A DNA stretch of 64,000 nucleotides, taken from an uncultured Flavobacteriales bacterium. GTDB lineage: Bacteria; Bacteroidota; Bacteroidia; Flavobacteriales_G; Salibacteraceae. Position numbers and translations under genes: made by a program. Under the pieces are notes generated by a model. That model had not been told where the DNA came from. It searched no databases and worked only from the letters and a program-made list of their open reading frames with translations. Location: positions 62,001 through 126,000 of the forward strand of contig CALSRO010000009.1 in NCBI GenBank assembly GCA_943788775.1. Reading direction: 5' to 3'. Below, piece by piece: positions 32,252 through 41,969 of this stretch (position 1 is the stretch's first letter; every line of letters begins with the position of its first letter).

Positions 32252-33058
32252 ATGTACACGATAAAGAATACACACGAAATCGATTATAGAATAATCGGAG
32301 AAGAATTACAATGCGTTGAAATTGAACTGGATCCACTGGAGACAGTAATTGCCGAAGCGGGCAGTTTGATGATGATGGATAATGATGTTCAAATGGAGAC
32401 TGTCTTTGGTGATGGGTCAAAAGGGGAACAGAGTTTTATGGGCAAGGTGTTTTCAGCGGGAAAACGTGTGCTGACGGGCGAAAGTCTCTTTATGACTGCT
32501 TATACCAACGCGGGTAAAGCGAAACATCACGTTTATTTCGCAGCGCCATATCCTGGTAAAGTTATTCCACTGGATGTAGCAGCTCTTGGTGGAAAGATCA
32601 TTTGCCAAAAGGATGCTTTTTTGTGTGCGGCACAAGGCACATCGATCGGTATTGAGTTTCAGAAACGCATTGGAGCTGGACTGTTTGGAGGCGAAGGTTT
32701 CATAATGCAGAAAATTGAAGGAGATGGAATGGCATTCGTTCATGCTGGTGGAACGATCATCGAACGTGAATTACAACCAGGCCAAGTGCTAAAAGTGGAT
32801 ACAGGTTGCATTGTGGCATTTACCAAGGATATTGACTATGATATTGAATTTGTTGGTGGAATAAAAAATACCTTGTTCGGTGGCGAGGGCTTGTTCTTTG
32901 GTACATTGCGCGGACCTGGCAAAGTCTGGATTCAATCTTTGCCCTTTTCAAGATTAGCAGATAAGATTATAAGCTCTGCGCCAAAAATGGGCGGCAAACG
33001 TAAAGGTGAAGGCAGCATTTTAGGTGGATTGGGAGATTTGATTGACGGAGATAATTAA
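32252..33058 (+). CDS. TIGR00266/AIM24-family protein
   Basis: 268 residues matching the TIGR00266 (AIM24) family: VIAEAGSLMMMDNDVQMETVFGDGSKG near the N-terminus, the AAPYPGKVIPLDVAALGGKIICQKDAFLCAAQG segment, FIMQKIEGDGMAFVHAGGTIIERELQPGQVLKVDTGCIVAF and a Gly-rich C-terminus (GGLGDLIDGDN). The role in bacteria is not known. Its stop overlaps an upstream ATG for the next gene, but the next gene's natural start is at 33060, 1 base after this stop, which suggests coupled translation. Confidence 0.85.
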   Translation: MYTIKNTHEIDYRIIGEELQCVEIELDPLETVIAEAGSLMMMDNDVQMETVFGDGSKGEQSFMGKVFSAGKRVLTGESLFMTAYTNAGKAKHHVYFAAPYPGKVIPLDVAALGGKIICQKDAFLCAAQGTSIGIEFQKRIGAGLFGGEGFIMQKIEGDGMAFVHAGGTIIERELQPGQVLKVDTGCIVAFTKDIDYDIEFVGGIKNTLFGGEGLFFGTLRGPGKVWIQSLPFSRLADKIISSAPKMGGKRKGEGSILGGLGDLIDGDN

Positions 33059-33059
33059 A

Positions 33060-33935
33060 ATGGAAAACATGAAAGGTATTGTACTTGGAATTTCTATCAT
33101 AGCGTGCGTAACTTCAGTGAATGCGCAGGAGTTAGAAGCATATCGACTTTATGATGGAGAAGGTAAAGAAGTAGATTTTGGAAAAATGAGCTTGACTCTT
33201 TCCAAGTCAGATGTCATATTGTTTGGAGAACTACACAACGACCCTATTGGGCATTGGTTGCAATTGGAATTGGCAAAATCGCTGATTGAATCCAATAAAT
33301 TGGTGCTTGGTGCCGAGTGGTTCGAATCGGATGATCAAGTCATAATAAATGAATTCTTAAATGGCTCTGCCACACAAGATCATTTAAAAAAGGAGGCAAA
33401 GGTCTGGCCAAATTATGACACCGATTATCGGCCGATAATTGAATTTGCAAAGGATAATTCCATTGAATTTATCGCAACGAATATCCCTCGCAGGTATGCA
33501 TCACTTGTATCAAAGAAAGGACAAGGTGCTTTGGATAGTTTGTCAAAGGAGTCGAAATTACTTTTACCAAAAATGCCATATACGGTCACCAAGGATGACG
33601 AGGGCTACGAAAGTATGAAGGCTATGATGGGCCACGGACATGGTGCTGGAATGAACATCGACAATATGATTGCGGCTCAAGCATTGAAGGATTATACTAT
33701 GGCGGAGAATATCCTTTTGAATCGTGGTAAGGATGAATTATTCATTCATTACAACGGATCATTTCACTCTCAAAACTTCGATGGAATAAGCAGGTACCTA
33801 AAAGCGAAAGAACCAAAACTCAAGGTAGCTGTTATAGCCGCAGTGAGTGATGACTCTCTGGATTGGAATGATGAATGGAAAGGCATGGGAACTTACATTC
33901 TCGTGGTTCCAGTAGGAATGACCAAAACTCACTAA
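33060..33935 (+). CDS. ChaN-like secreted protein (haem-binding/Tiki superfamily)
   Basis: About 291 residues from MENMKGIVLGISIIACVTSVNAQ; an alternative ATG three codons later would also fit. The FGELHNDPIGHWLQLELAKSL motif (GExHDxxxxH pattern) and the acidic EWFESDDQ segment mark the ChaN / erythromycin-esterase-like fold. The ChaN family was studied for haem binding. A GHGHGAGMN stretch adds a His-rich loop. Signal peptide present, no lipobox. It begins 1 base after the TIGR00266 gene and is followed 6 bases later by a thioesterase gene on the same strand, so they form one operon. Confidence 0.8.
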   Translation: MENMKGIVLGISIIACVTSVNAQELEAYRLYDGEGKEVDFGKMSLTLSKSDVILFGELHNDPIGHWLQLELAKSLIESNKLVLGAEWFESDDQVIINEFLNGSATQDHLKKEAKVWPNYDTDYRPIIEFAKDNSIEFIATNIPRRYASLVSKKGQGALDSLSKESKLLLPKMPYTVTKDDEGYESMKAMMGHGHGAGMNIDNMIAAQALKDYTMAENILLNRGKDELFIHYNGSFHSQNFDGISRYLKAKEPKLKVAVIAAVSDDSLDWNDEWKGMGTYILVVPVGMTKTH

Positions 33936-33941
33936 AAACGA

Positions 33942-34340
33942 ATGATGGAACTAATATCACAGCGGCTTTGCATGGAAAAGGACCTTGGGGTTCATGGTAA
34001 TCTTTTTGGAGGGATTATGCTGTCATGGCTAGATGAAGCAGCTGCCACCATGGCCTATGAAGTGTGCAGATCTCCAAGCATGGTGACACTTAAAATAGAG
34101 GAGGTGCTTTTCGGAAAGCCTGTGAAAATTGGATTTCACCTGAAGATATACGGTGAAGTATTCAGGATGGGCACAACATCTATCACATTGAATATAGAAG
34201 CTCGAAAACATAATGTCTATAATAGCGAAGAAACGGTGGTGTGTTCAACCAACTTCACATTTGTAAAGATTGACGAACAAGGCGATCCGATACCAATTTC
34301 GGAGTCGATTCGTGCAAAGTACGCCCATTTGAATCCTTGA
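33942..34340 (+). CDS. Acyl-CoA thioesterase, hotdog fold
   Basis: 132 residues with the hotdog thioesterase signature GVHGNLFGGIMLSWLDEAAATMAYEVCRSPSMVTLKIEEVLFGKPVKIG (the HGxxxGGxxLxWxDE pattern). It hydrolyses acyl-CoA; chain length cannot be told. It overlaps the following hydrolase gene by 4 bases (ATGA arrangement), which indicates translational coupling. Confidence 0.85.
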   Translation: MMELISQRLCMEKDLGVHGNLFGGIMLSWLDEAAATMAYEVCRSPSMVTLKIEEVLFGKPVKIGFHLKIYGEVFRMGTTSITLNIEARKHNVYNSEETVVCSTNFTFVKIDEQGDPIPISESIRAKYAHLNP

Positions 34341-34990
34341 TTTCTGAGCGACATATCACAATTGAAAAGTCTGCGCGCTTTTGTGTTTTAGAACCCAAAA
34401 GCGAACCCAAAGCGATTCTATTTGCCATTCATGGGTATAGGCAATTGGCACCCTTTTTTATCCAATCATTTCAAGTACTAGCTGACAGCGGTATCAAGGT
34501 CATTGCGCCAGAAGGATTGCATCGTTTTTACATAGAAGGCTATTCGGGTAGAGTAGGTGCCAGTTGGATGACAAAGGAGGAAAGGGACACAGATATTGAA
34601 GACTATGTAGGTTACCTAAATACGCTGTATCAATCACTAAAGGATGAAATAGGTGGTCTTCCAGTGCATCTCTTAGGATTCAGTCAAGGAGGGCCCACGG
34701 CCTGCCGTTGGTTAGCGGCAAGCAACATTGATTTCAAATCACTATGGCTTTATGCCACTGTTTTTCCAAATGATTTTGACTTTGTCATAAACCAAGATCG
34801 CCTTGAGCAAATGAACTTGGCTATGGCATTCGGTGATTCAGATCAATTTGCAAACGAAAAAACCATTTCAGAAAAAATGATGTGGTTGAAATCAAAAGGG
34901 TTGGAGCCTCGCATGGAACGATTTGTCGGTGGGCACGTTATTCTTCCTGAGGTGTTATTGCGGCTTTGGGAAGATGTTAATTCCCATTAA
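34337..34990 (+). CDS. Alpha/beta hydrolase (phospholipase/carboxylesterase type)
   Basis: 217 residues. LGFSQGG (about 113-119) holds the nucleophile serine in GxSxG, and the HGYRQLAPFF segment forms the oxyanion region; FGDSDQF and VGGHVI supply the Asp and His of the triad. Length and order fit the phospholipase/carboxylesterase family. It lies downstream of the thioesterase, overlapping by 4 bases, and is closed by a strong terminator. Substrate not deducible. Confidence 0.85.
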   Translation: MISERHITIEKSARFCVLEPKSEPKAILFAIHGYRQLAPFFIQSFQVLADSGIKVIAPEGLHRFYIEGYSGRVGASWMTKEERDTDIEDYVGYLNTLYQSLKDEIGGLPVHLLGFSQGGPTACRWLAASNIDFKSLWLYATVFPNDFDFVINQDRLEQMNLAMAFGDSDQFANEKTISEKMMWLKSKGLEPRMERFVGGHVILPEVLLRLWEDVNSH

Positions 34991-35093
34991 CCTTTATTAA
35001 GACTTCCTGAAAAACAATTGGGAGACATAGGCGTCTTATTAGCAGTTCTTTTCTACACAACTAAAGGTTAGGTTTAGTTAGTTAATAGGGTTT

Positions 35094-35129
35094 AAAAAGG
35101 CGGATGATCTCAAAAGTCCGCCTTTTTTT
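35094..35129. terminator. Bidirectional rho-independent terminator
   Basis: Stem AAAGGCGGA / TCCGCCTTT with T runs on both strands. It lies between the hydrolase gene (plus) and the FAH-family gene (minus) and can serve both. Confidence 0.85.
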
Positions 35130-35133
35130 GTGC

Positions 35134-35742
35134 CTATTTTATTCTGAGCTTGAGCAATGATTGATCGCTTAAAAACGCTTCGAGCTCATCATTTCTTTGC
35201 ACAGGACCAACACCAGCCGGAGTTCCGGTAAAGATCATGTCACCAATTTTAAGGGTAAAGTATTTAGAAACTTCTTCGATTAATCGGTTTACACCGAAGA
35301 GCATGTCCCTGGTGTTTCCCAATTGAACAGTTTGTCCGTTTTTCTTCAACTCTAGATTAAGGTTTTGAATATCCCGATCACCAAGATCTACCCACTCACC
35401 AATCGGAGCACTTCCATCAAAGGCTTTTGCCTTTTCCCAAGGCAATCCATTCTCTTTACAAGCCTTCTGAACGTCTCTAGCGGTAAAATCAATACCAACA
35501 GTCACTTGGGTGTAATACCTGCTTGCAAATCGCTCTTCTATAGACTTTCCAATTCGATTAATTCTAACCACTAACTCTAATTCGTGATGAAGGTCATTGG
35601 TGAAATCTGGAATAAAAAACGGATTCTTTTTTGGAAGTAGGGCAGTGTCGGGTTTTAGAAAAATGACAGGTTCTGCTGGGATGTCATTGTTTAACTCCTT
35701 AGCATGATCGGCATAATTGCGTCCAATGCAGATGATTTTCAT
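35134..35742 (-). CDS. Fumarylacetoacetate hydrolase-family protein
   Basis: 202 residues of the FAH family: CIGRNYADHAKELNNDIPAEPVIFLKPDTALLPKKNP, the HHELELVVRI metal-binding motif (HxExE), VGIDFTARDVQ and FTGTPAGVGPVQ. Length is typical of acylpyruvase-type members, which hydrolyse or decarboxylate small beta-keto acids. Its start overlaps the stop of the exonuclease gene by 4 bases, so the two are co-expressed although functionally unrelated. Confidence 0.9.
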   Translation of the reverse strand: MKIICIGRNYADHAKELNNDIPAEPVIFLKPDTALLPKKNPFFIPDFTNDLHHELELVVRINRIGKSIEERFASRYYTQVTVGIDFTARDVQKACKENGLPWEKAKAFDGSAPIGEWVDLGDRDIQNLNLELKKNGQTVQLGNTRDMLFGVNRLIEEVSKYFTLKIGDMIFTGTPAGVGPVQRNDELEAFLSDQSLLKLRIK

Positions 35743-36518
35743 TTCGCGGCAGCTTTTGATTTCGTTCTATTCATGATATCCTCGAATACTTTTTTAGTAG
35801 AACGTGGAAAATCACCGTTCATTAACCAACCATAATAGCCAGGCTCCTTAGCGAATACATCTTCTACTGGTTTCCCCTTGTGTTTGCCAAAGTTGATGCA
35901 CTCCTTACCATTTTCGTCAAAGACTATTCTTCCCATTATATCTGCCGTTTTCTGATACTGAGAAAACTCGCTTAAGAATGGAACATTCGGATGAAGATCG
36001 GTGTATTTATCCAGCTGAGCTAATAACACATTATAGGTGGCTTCGATATCGGCCGCAGCACTGTGAGCATTTTCAATTTCCTTTCCACAATAGAATTGAT
36101 AAGCAGCCTTTAATGTTCGTTGTTCCATTTTATGAAACACATTTTGCACATCCACTAATTTTCGTTCTTGAAAATCAAATTCAATTCCTACTCTAAAGAA
36201 TTCTTCAACGAGCATTGGAACGTCAAATTTATTGCTGTTGTAACCTGCTAGATCACAATTGAAAAGAAACTTAAATAGGGAAGGGGCTAAATCAGAGAAT
36301 GTTGGCTCAGTCGCTACATCTTCATTGCTAATTCCATGTATCGAGGTTGATTCTTCGCTGATCGGCATTTCTGGATTAACGCGATGAGTCCTGAGGGTTT
36401 TACTTCCATCAGGACTCACTTTTATTATTGCTATCTCAACGATTCTGTCACTTCCCACACTGAGTCCAGTGGTTTCAAGATCTATGAATGCTAGGGGTCT
36501 TTCTAAATGTAATTGCAT
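35739..36518 (-). CDS. 3'-5' exonuclease of the DnaQ/epsilon family
   Basis: 259 residues. Exo I FIDLETTGL (12-20), Exo II (AGYNSNKFDVPML) and Exo III (ENAHSAAADIEATYNVL) give the DEDDh set. A C-terminal extension (FGKHKGKPVEDVFAKEPGYYGWLMNGDFP) resembles the DUF3820-like tail seen in such exonucleases. It trims 3' ends of DNA or RNA; partner not shown. Promoter region about 30 bases upstream to the OmpA gene end. Confidence 0.9.
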   Translation of the reverse strand: MQLHLERPLAFIDLETTGLSVGSDRIVEIAIIKVSPDGSKTLRTHRVNPEMPISEESTSIHGISNEDVATEPTFSDLAPSLFKFLFNCDLAGYNSNKFDVPMLVEEFFRVGIEFDFQERKLVDVQNVFHKMEQRTLKAAYQFYCGKEIENAHSAAADIEATYNVLLAQLDKYTDLHPNVPFLSEFSQYQKTADIMGRIVFDENGKECINFGKHKGKPVEDVFAKEPGYYGWLMNGDFPRSTKKVFEDIMNRTKSKAAAK

Positions 36519-36550
36519 ATTGCGCTCAAAGGTAAAAGCGCAAGCTTAGC

Positions 36551-39349
36551 TTAGAATTTTAAAACAACATTTTCTGCTGTACCCGACTCATCAATTTTAA
36601 ACTCACATCGTCTGTTTAATTGACGACCCTCTGGGTTGTCCGAGCCATCTTCTTTTTTGTTCGGAGCGATCGGAACAGCTTCACCAAAGTATTGGTAACT
36701 CAATCGGTTCTCGTTGACATTCTTTTTATCAGTTAGGTAGTTGTAAGCAGCCTTGGCTCTTCTTTCAGAAAGTGCCATATTATACTCAACGGTGCCAATC
36801 CAATCAGCATGACCATCGATTTGAACTTCAACCTGACTCTTGTCGTTCATGTATGTGCTTACTTTATTCAATTCAGCAATGCTCTCTTTTCTTAAATCAG
36901 ATTTATCAAAGTCGAATAGAATGTTTCTGAATACGATTGTTTCTTCTTCCTTCACATCTAGTTGACTATCCACTTCTTCAAGTTCCGAGACTTCGGCTAC
37001 GTCTTTCTTCATATCTGTCTGACCAGACTTTTCTTGAGCCGCTAGTTGACCTTTTTCTTCCTTGTAATCAAGCTTAGGATCTCTAGCTTTCAATCTCTTT
37101 AATTCTTCAGGCGTCATTCGCTTTAGCGCTTCTTGAGTGTATCCTGTCTGAGCGGAAAGTGCTTCCCAATCTTCTTCTTGTGAAGCATCTGCAATAGCTA
37201 CTGCACCTGGTCCAACTAATTCAGGCATTTTAGATTCAGCTTTAACTTCCTCTGGCATGGTACTTAAATTGGCCTCAAAAGGTTGATCGACAAGTTTGTT
37301 TTGGATGATTTCAATTTGATCTTTTGGATATTTCTCTTCGGGCTTGATTTCACTCGCAATCATGTAATTTGCTCTTGCTTCTGGCAGGTGTTCTGCGAAA
37401 AACATTTTATCGGCCTCCTGAATCTTAGCATCATAATTCACCTCGAAAACGTCCATTGTTTGAATTCTTGATACTGGATCATCTCCAATCACTTTCGATG
37501 CCAATCGAATTCCATTTGGGTCAATTATATCTAAAAGCTGCACATAATTGGTTAACTCAATTGGATTGAAGTTTTTAGCTACTAATGATCTTAACGAGTC
37601 TTTTTGACTCAAGTCTAATGTGGCAATATCAACTCCTTCATAGTTCTGCTCAATCTTTTGATCCACATTAAAGAAAGCATTGTTAATCATTGCTCGCTGT
37701 GCATATACATTTCCATTGGAATCTTCTAGATTATCGATTTTGATTTCTTGGAATAGTGTAAAGTAGTCACATTGCTGTGGCACCGAAAACTCTCCTGCGT
37801 GCGGGAGGTATCCGTTCGCGTCTATTTTAAAACCATAAGTCTTCTCCGTTTTCAAACGCATTTCGTAGCGTCCTGTAAGTGAATCTGTTTTATAGGTATT
37901 AATGATCTCCTTGGTTGCAGGGTCATAGATCGCGATTACAGTTGCCACTGGACCGCCCATGTCCTCGCTGTATACTATACCATTGATCATTGTCGCAGAA
38001 ACAGACTTGCAGTCAAGTATTATTCGATAGATATCCGTTTCACCATAGCCACCATCTCTATCAGATGAGTAATATCCTATTGCTCCGTCATCAGAGGTTA
38101 CGAAGTATCTGTCATGGCCTGGAGTGTTAATGGGTGGTCCGAGGTTTTCTGCAGGACCCCAATTGCCATTTTCATCTAATTCCGACTTGAAAATATCATA
38201 GTCTCCAATCGAGTTATGTCCATTAGAAGCGAAATATAATGTATTGCCATCAGGAGTTAAGAAAGGAGCATCTTCGTCAAACTTAGTATTGATGTTTTTC
38301 CCCAAGTTTATCAAGGACTTCCATTGACCGTTTTCATCCTTAGTGGTAATGTATATATCTCGACCACCTGTGCCGGAAGATAAATCGCTCACTACAAACA
38401 TTGTTTGTTCATCCTGAGTAATGAATAAAGACGGTTCAAATCCTTTTTCGCTGTTGATACGGCCTAGGGCCTTGGAAGGTACTGTCCAAAGACCATTATC
38501 CAATTTACTTACCCATACATCTTGGTCTCGATAAATGAATAACTGCGACTCGTCACCTGCGTAGGTAATTGTCGCATCGTGAAAATCGGTATTCACCTTA
38601 CTATTCATAATTCGGTTTGTTGAGTCATAGTTTGAAGCTGGTGTGTATTGTCCATCGATATTCAAAGAGTAGTAAATGTCTTCATAATGCTTTCCGTCTA
38701 AGTCAAGGCTACCACCCGTTGACCCATCCCTACGCGAGGTGAACAGTATTATGCTTTCATCGTTGGTAACCACTGGAGAATAATCTTGATAAATGGAGTT
38801 AATGCTTGAACCCATGTTTTCAATTCGAATGTGGTCTTTGTTGTTTTCAAATTGAACTTTTCCATTTTTACACATTTCGATGTAGCGAGGAACGTCTTCT
38901 TCCAGTTCATCAGCTGGAATACCTTCACGCTCGTTGAATCGTAAATATTGCTCGAAGTAGTCAATTGCTAAATCGTAGTTACCACCATATTGTTCTGATT
39001 TACCAGCAAACAAGAACATTTCTGGCAAGGTATCTTGTGCAGTGTTTAGTATAGCTCGCTCCAAATACTTCGCTGCTTTGCCCCTGTGAACTCCTTGCTC
39101 GTATATAGCCAGTCCCATCTCGTAATTGTAATCGGGATTGTTTGCATCGAGTTTCAGCAGGTCCGTGTAGATTTCTTGAGCTTCTGCAAAATTTTCAGCT
39201 CTCAGAGCTTTTACCGCTTTTACTCGAAGTTTCTTTTCTTCTTTGGACTGTCCAAATGCCGTGATTGCTGTAAGAAGTGATAATACTACAAGGAGGAAAA
39301 AGTATTTTCCTGGTTTGGTTGAGTCTGTTATCCTTTCTGAATACCGCAT
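36551..39349 (-). CDS. TPR-PD40-OmpA envelope protein (PorE-like architecture)
   Basis: 932 residues: signal peptide ending TAITAFGQ; TPR repeats (about 30-150); PD40/WD40-like repeats (about 190-440, motifs such as SDDGAIGYYSSDRDGGYGETDIYRI); a carboxypeptidase-regulatory-like domain; a low-complexity linker; and a C-terminal OmpA domain (NILFDFDKSDLRKESIAELNKV ... DGHADWIGTVEYNMALSERRAKAAYNYL) that binds peptidoglycan. The same layout is known for PorE of the type IX secretion system. The adjacent homologue at 39439-41885 has the same plan, so these are tandem paralogues. Confidence 0.85.
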   Translation of the reverse strand: MRYSERITDSTKPGKYFFLLVVLSLLTAITAFGQSKEEKKLRVKAVKALRAENFAEAQEIYTDLLKLDANNPDYNYEMGLAIYEQGVHRGKAAKYLERAILNTAQDTLPEMFLFAGKSEQYGGNYDLAIDYFEQYLRFNEREGIPADELEEDVPRYIEMCKNGKVQFENNKDHIRIENMGSSINSIYQDYSPVVTNDESIILFTSRRDGSTGGSLDLDGKHYEDIYYSLNIDGQYTPASNYDSTNRIMNSKVNTDFHDATITYAGDESQLFIYRDQDVWVSKLDNGLWTVPSKALGRINSEKGFEPSLFITQDEQTMFVVSDLSSGTGGRDIYITTKDENGQWKSLINLGKNINTKFDEDAPFLTPDGNTLYFASNGHNSIGDYDIFKSELDENGNWGPAENLGPPINTPGHDRYFVTSDDGAIGYYSSDRDGGYGETDIYRIILDCKSVSATMINGIVYSEDMGGPVATVIAIYDPATKEIINTYKTDSLTGRYEMRLKTEKTYGFKIDANGYLPHAGEFSVPQQCDYFTLFQEIKIDNLEDSNGNVYAQRAMINNAFFNVDQKIEQNYEGVDIATLDLSQKDSLRSLVAKNFNPIELTNYVQLLDIIDPNGIRLASKVIGDDPVSRIQTMDVFEVNYDAKIQEADKMFFAEHLPEARANYMIASEIKPEEKYPKDQIEIIQNKLVDQPFEANLSTMPEEVKAESKMPELVGPGAVAIADASQEEDWEALSAQTGYTQEALKRMTPEELKRLKARDPKLDYKEEKGQLAAQEKSGQTDMKKDVAEVSELEEVDSQLDVKEEETIVFRNILFDFDKSDLRKESIAELNKVSTYMNDKSQVEVQIDGHADWIGTVEYNMALSERRAKAAYNYLTDKKNVNENRLSYQYFGEAVPIAPNKKEDGSDNPEGRQLNRRCEFKIDESGTAENVVLKF

Positions 39350-39438
39350 AAAATGAGGGCTTTGATGAATTCAGACAAATCTACCCCCGATTATAGCCCT
39401 TAAGATTTGGCTATTTTCTTGTTTTGAACAGGATTTTG

Positions 39439-41885
39439 TTAATTCAGAATCAGCTTAAAATATTGGTAATCAGAGAATCTAGCCTTATTATACTCTTCCT
39501 TTTCTTCAGGTTTTGGTCCTGATAATAAGAATTGTTCATCAATTGTCGATATCTTGTTGAAATCTAAGCCTTGCTTTTTCAGTGCCTTTACCAATGCAGC
39601 CTTTCCGTATTTGAGTCGCAGTTGTGCCAGTTCAATATTACCTCCAGATCTGTTGGTGGGCAGGTGTGAAGCGCTGCCCATTAATGTGATTTTGGTGTTT
39701 GGGTTGTCTTCTATTGCAAGCTTAATGGATGTTGCCATTTTATCTATTTGATCTGCAGGAATTTCACTGGCCACATTGTTTTCAAAATAGATGATCAATT
39801 CTCCTTGTTGATCGTTAATTGCTTTCGATTTAGATTTCAAAGGTTTTTCTGCAAATGGTGGGGTTGTTTTTTTAACAATAGCTTCCGTTTTCTTGACTAT
39901 TTGATTATCCGGAACTGGTTTTTTTTCAATGCTTGGCTCAAACCCTTTGTTGTAGAAAGTGTTCTTAATGTTGATCATTTCTGGAACATTCGAATTCGAT
40001 TCTCCATTGATAGCTGATAAAAGGATCTCGCCATCTATTTCTTTAGACAGGGACGGGCGCAAGATGTACGGTTTATCCGCTTCCAGCTTGAAGTATTCAA
40101 AGTATCCATCCTTACTTACGTGAGAACTGTCGATGACTTTACCTTTTTGATCAAGAAGGTATACCATGCTTCCAAGCGGTATCAATTGACTTTCATCTTT
40201 AAAGGAAAGTTTCCATTTAAGAATGTTGCCAAGTATGTTATCGTCAATGGCGTATGCTGGGGTTTTACTATTCGATGGTGCAAGGAAAATTTCTCGACTC
40301 ATTTCTTGATAAACCTTGCCTTCTGCGATGTCAATTCGCTCCTTGTATATTGATTTGTTTCCGAGGCTTAGATTTACGTCATAGGAGTTTCCAGCTGGAA
40401 TGATGAATACAAAGCTCCCATTGCGTTCCACAGGTCTTGTCTGACCTTTCATTTCGTTTGTTTTAATATCGGTAATGGTGATCTTAAGGTCTGCATGTAG
40501 TGATTCAGATGGAGCCGGGAATACCCATCCCTTAAGTAAGGCAAATACGCTTAAATCTACATCTGGACGCGTTTCTTCTTCGGTTTCGTATTCAACGACA
40601 TAGATGTCAGTACTTCCGATAGTATTTGCGCCTTTACTCGAGTAATATGCTCGATTGCCATCAGGTGTGCTGATATAACTATGGTCATCATCTGTTGTAT
40701 TTATTGGATAACCCAGATTGGTAGGTTCACGCCAACCATCATTCTCAAGCTGAGAATAAAAAATGTCATAACCGCCCATGGAGCGATGCCCATTGGACGA
40801 AAAGTACATTGTCTTCCCATCAGGGTGTAGAAATGGTGCGTCCTCGTCTCCAGCTGTGTTTATGGGCTCTCCCATGTTTATTGCCTTTCCCCATTCACCA
40901 TTTGGTAGCTTTTGAGAATACCAAATATCCTTTCCTCCGAATCCACCATCACAATCGCTAACAAAATAAAGGCGCTGTTCATCTGCCGTAATTGTGGCAA
41001 AGAATTCATTCGCATCAGAGTTTACGTTAGAACCGACCAATTCTGGAAAAGTCCAGCCCGTGCCTAGGATAAATTCACTTTCATAGATATTTCCATTACC
41101 CGAAAATGTCTTGTAGATATAAATCCTTCTTCCATCTGGGCTCATACTCACCACGGATGAATGTTGATCAGCTACGTTGATATTCAGGAGTTCAGGTTCC
41201 ATCCAACTTCCACTTATGCTCCTGAAAATGACGTACATATCTTCATAATACATGCCGGTTTGAGCTTCCACCTTGTTTTCATTGGAACCATCCATTCGAT
41301 ATCTTCTGGATGTAAAGTACAAGGTGTTTTCATCATAGGCTACAATGGGTGAGTATTCAGCATATGGAGAATTAATTGGGGCACCAATGTTTTGAATTTT
41401 GGCTTCCACTGGATTGGCCATTAGCTCGCGAGCAACGGCACACATTTCAATTCCTCTTTCTGCTTTTGGACGTAAGAATTGCTTTTTACTCGCATCGTTT
41501 AGGAATTTTTTATAGAAAAATTCTGAGGAATCTATTTTTCCGGCAATGTGATATGCCTCCGCCAAATAGAAGTAAGTCTCCGTGGGTGCGGATTTGTAGT
41601 CAGACGAAAACGGATCATATGTTTTCTTTACGTCCTTTGCTGCTTTTAACAGGAATGGAAGAGCGCGATCTCTGTCTATACCAGGTTTAAATAACTACTC
41701 CCTAGTTTGTAATTTATATTTGCATTGTTACGTTCCTTGAGCAATACCTCCCAAATAGGAATGGCAATCCCATAATATCCATCTTCGGTTAAAAGGTTTG
41801 CTTCAGTGAATTGTTCGCGGAAGGATTGTCCTTGTGCTGGAATCAACGCGCACACAAACAAAGCCATCAAGAATAGATTTTTCAT
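39439..41885 (-). pseudogene. TPR-PD40-OmpA envelope protein, frameshifted
   Basis: The reading frame is split. The N-terminal 69 residues (41676-41885: signal peptide MKNLFLMALFVCALIPAQGQ, then NINYKLGSSYLN) break off, and the continuation (PGIDRDRALPFLLKAAKDVKKTYDPFSSDY...) lies in another frame, joined by one missing base near 41681-41690. The body (708 residues to 39439) has PD40 repeats (NEFFATITADEQRLYFVSDCDGGFGGKDIWY) and a C-terminal OmpA-like end with GELIIYFENNVASEIPADQIDKM. It may be a pseudogene or carry a sequencing indel. Same family as the gene at 36551-39349. Confidence 0.75.
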
Positions 41886-41969
41886 GATCGTAGGTTATCC
41901 GACCAAATTAACCCAATCTAATGGTTAGCGAATAGACTTAAACTGAACTTATTAAGATTTAAATACTAA

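Noticed and set aside
34990-35134. Possible small RNA or tRNA in the gap
   Set aside because: Only the bidirectional terminator is visible; no cloverleaf-forming sequence was found.
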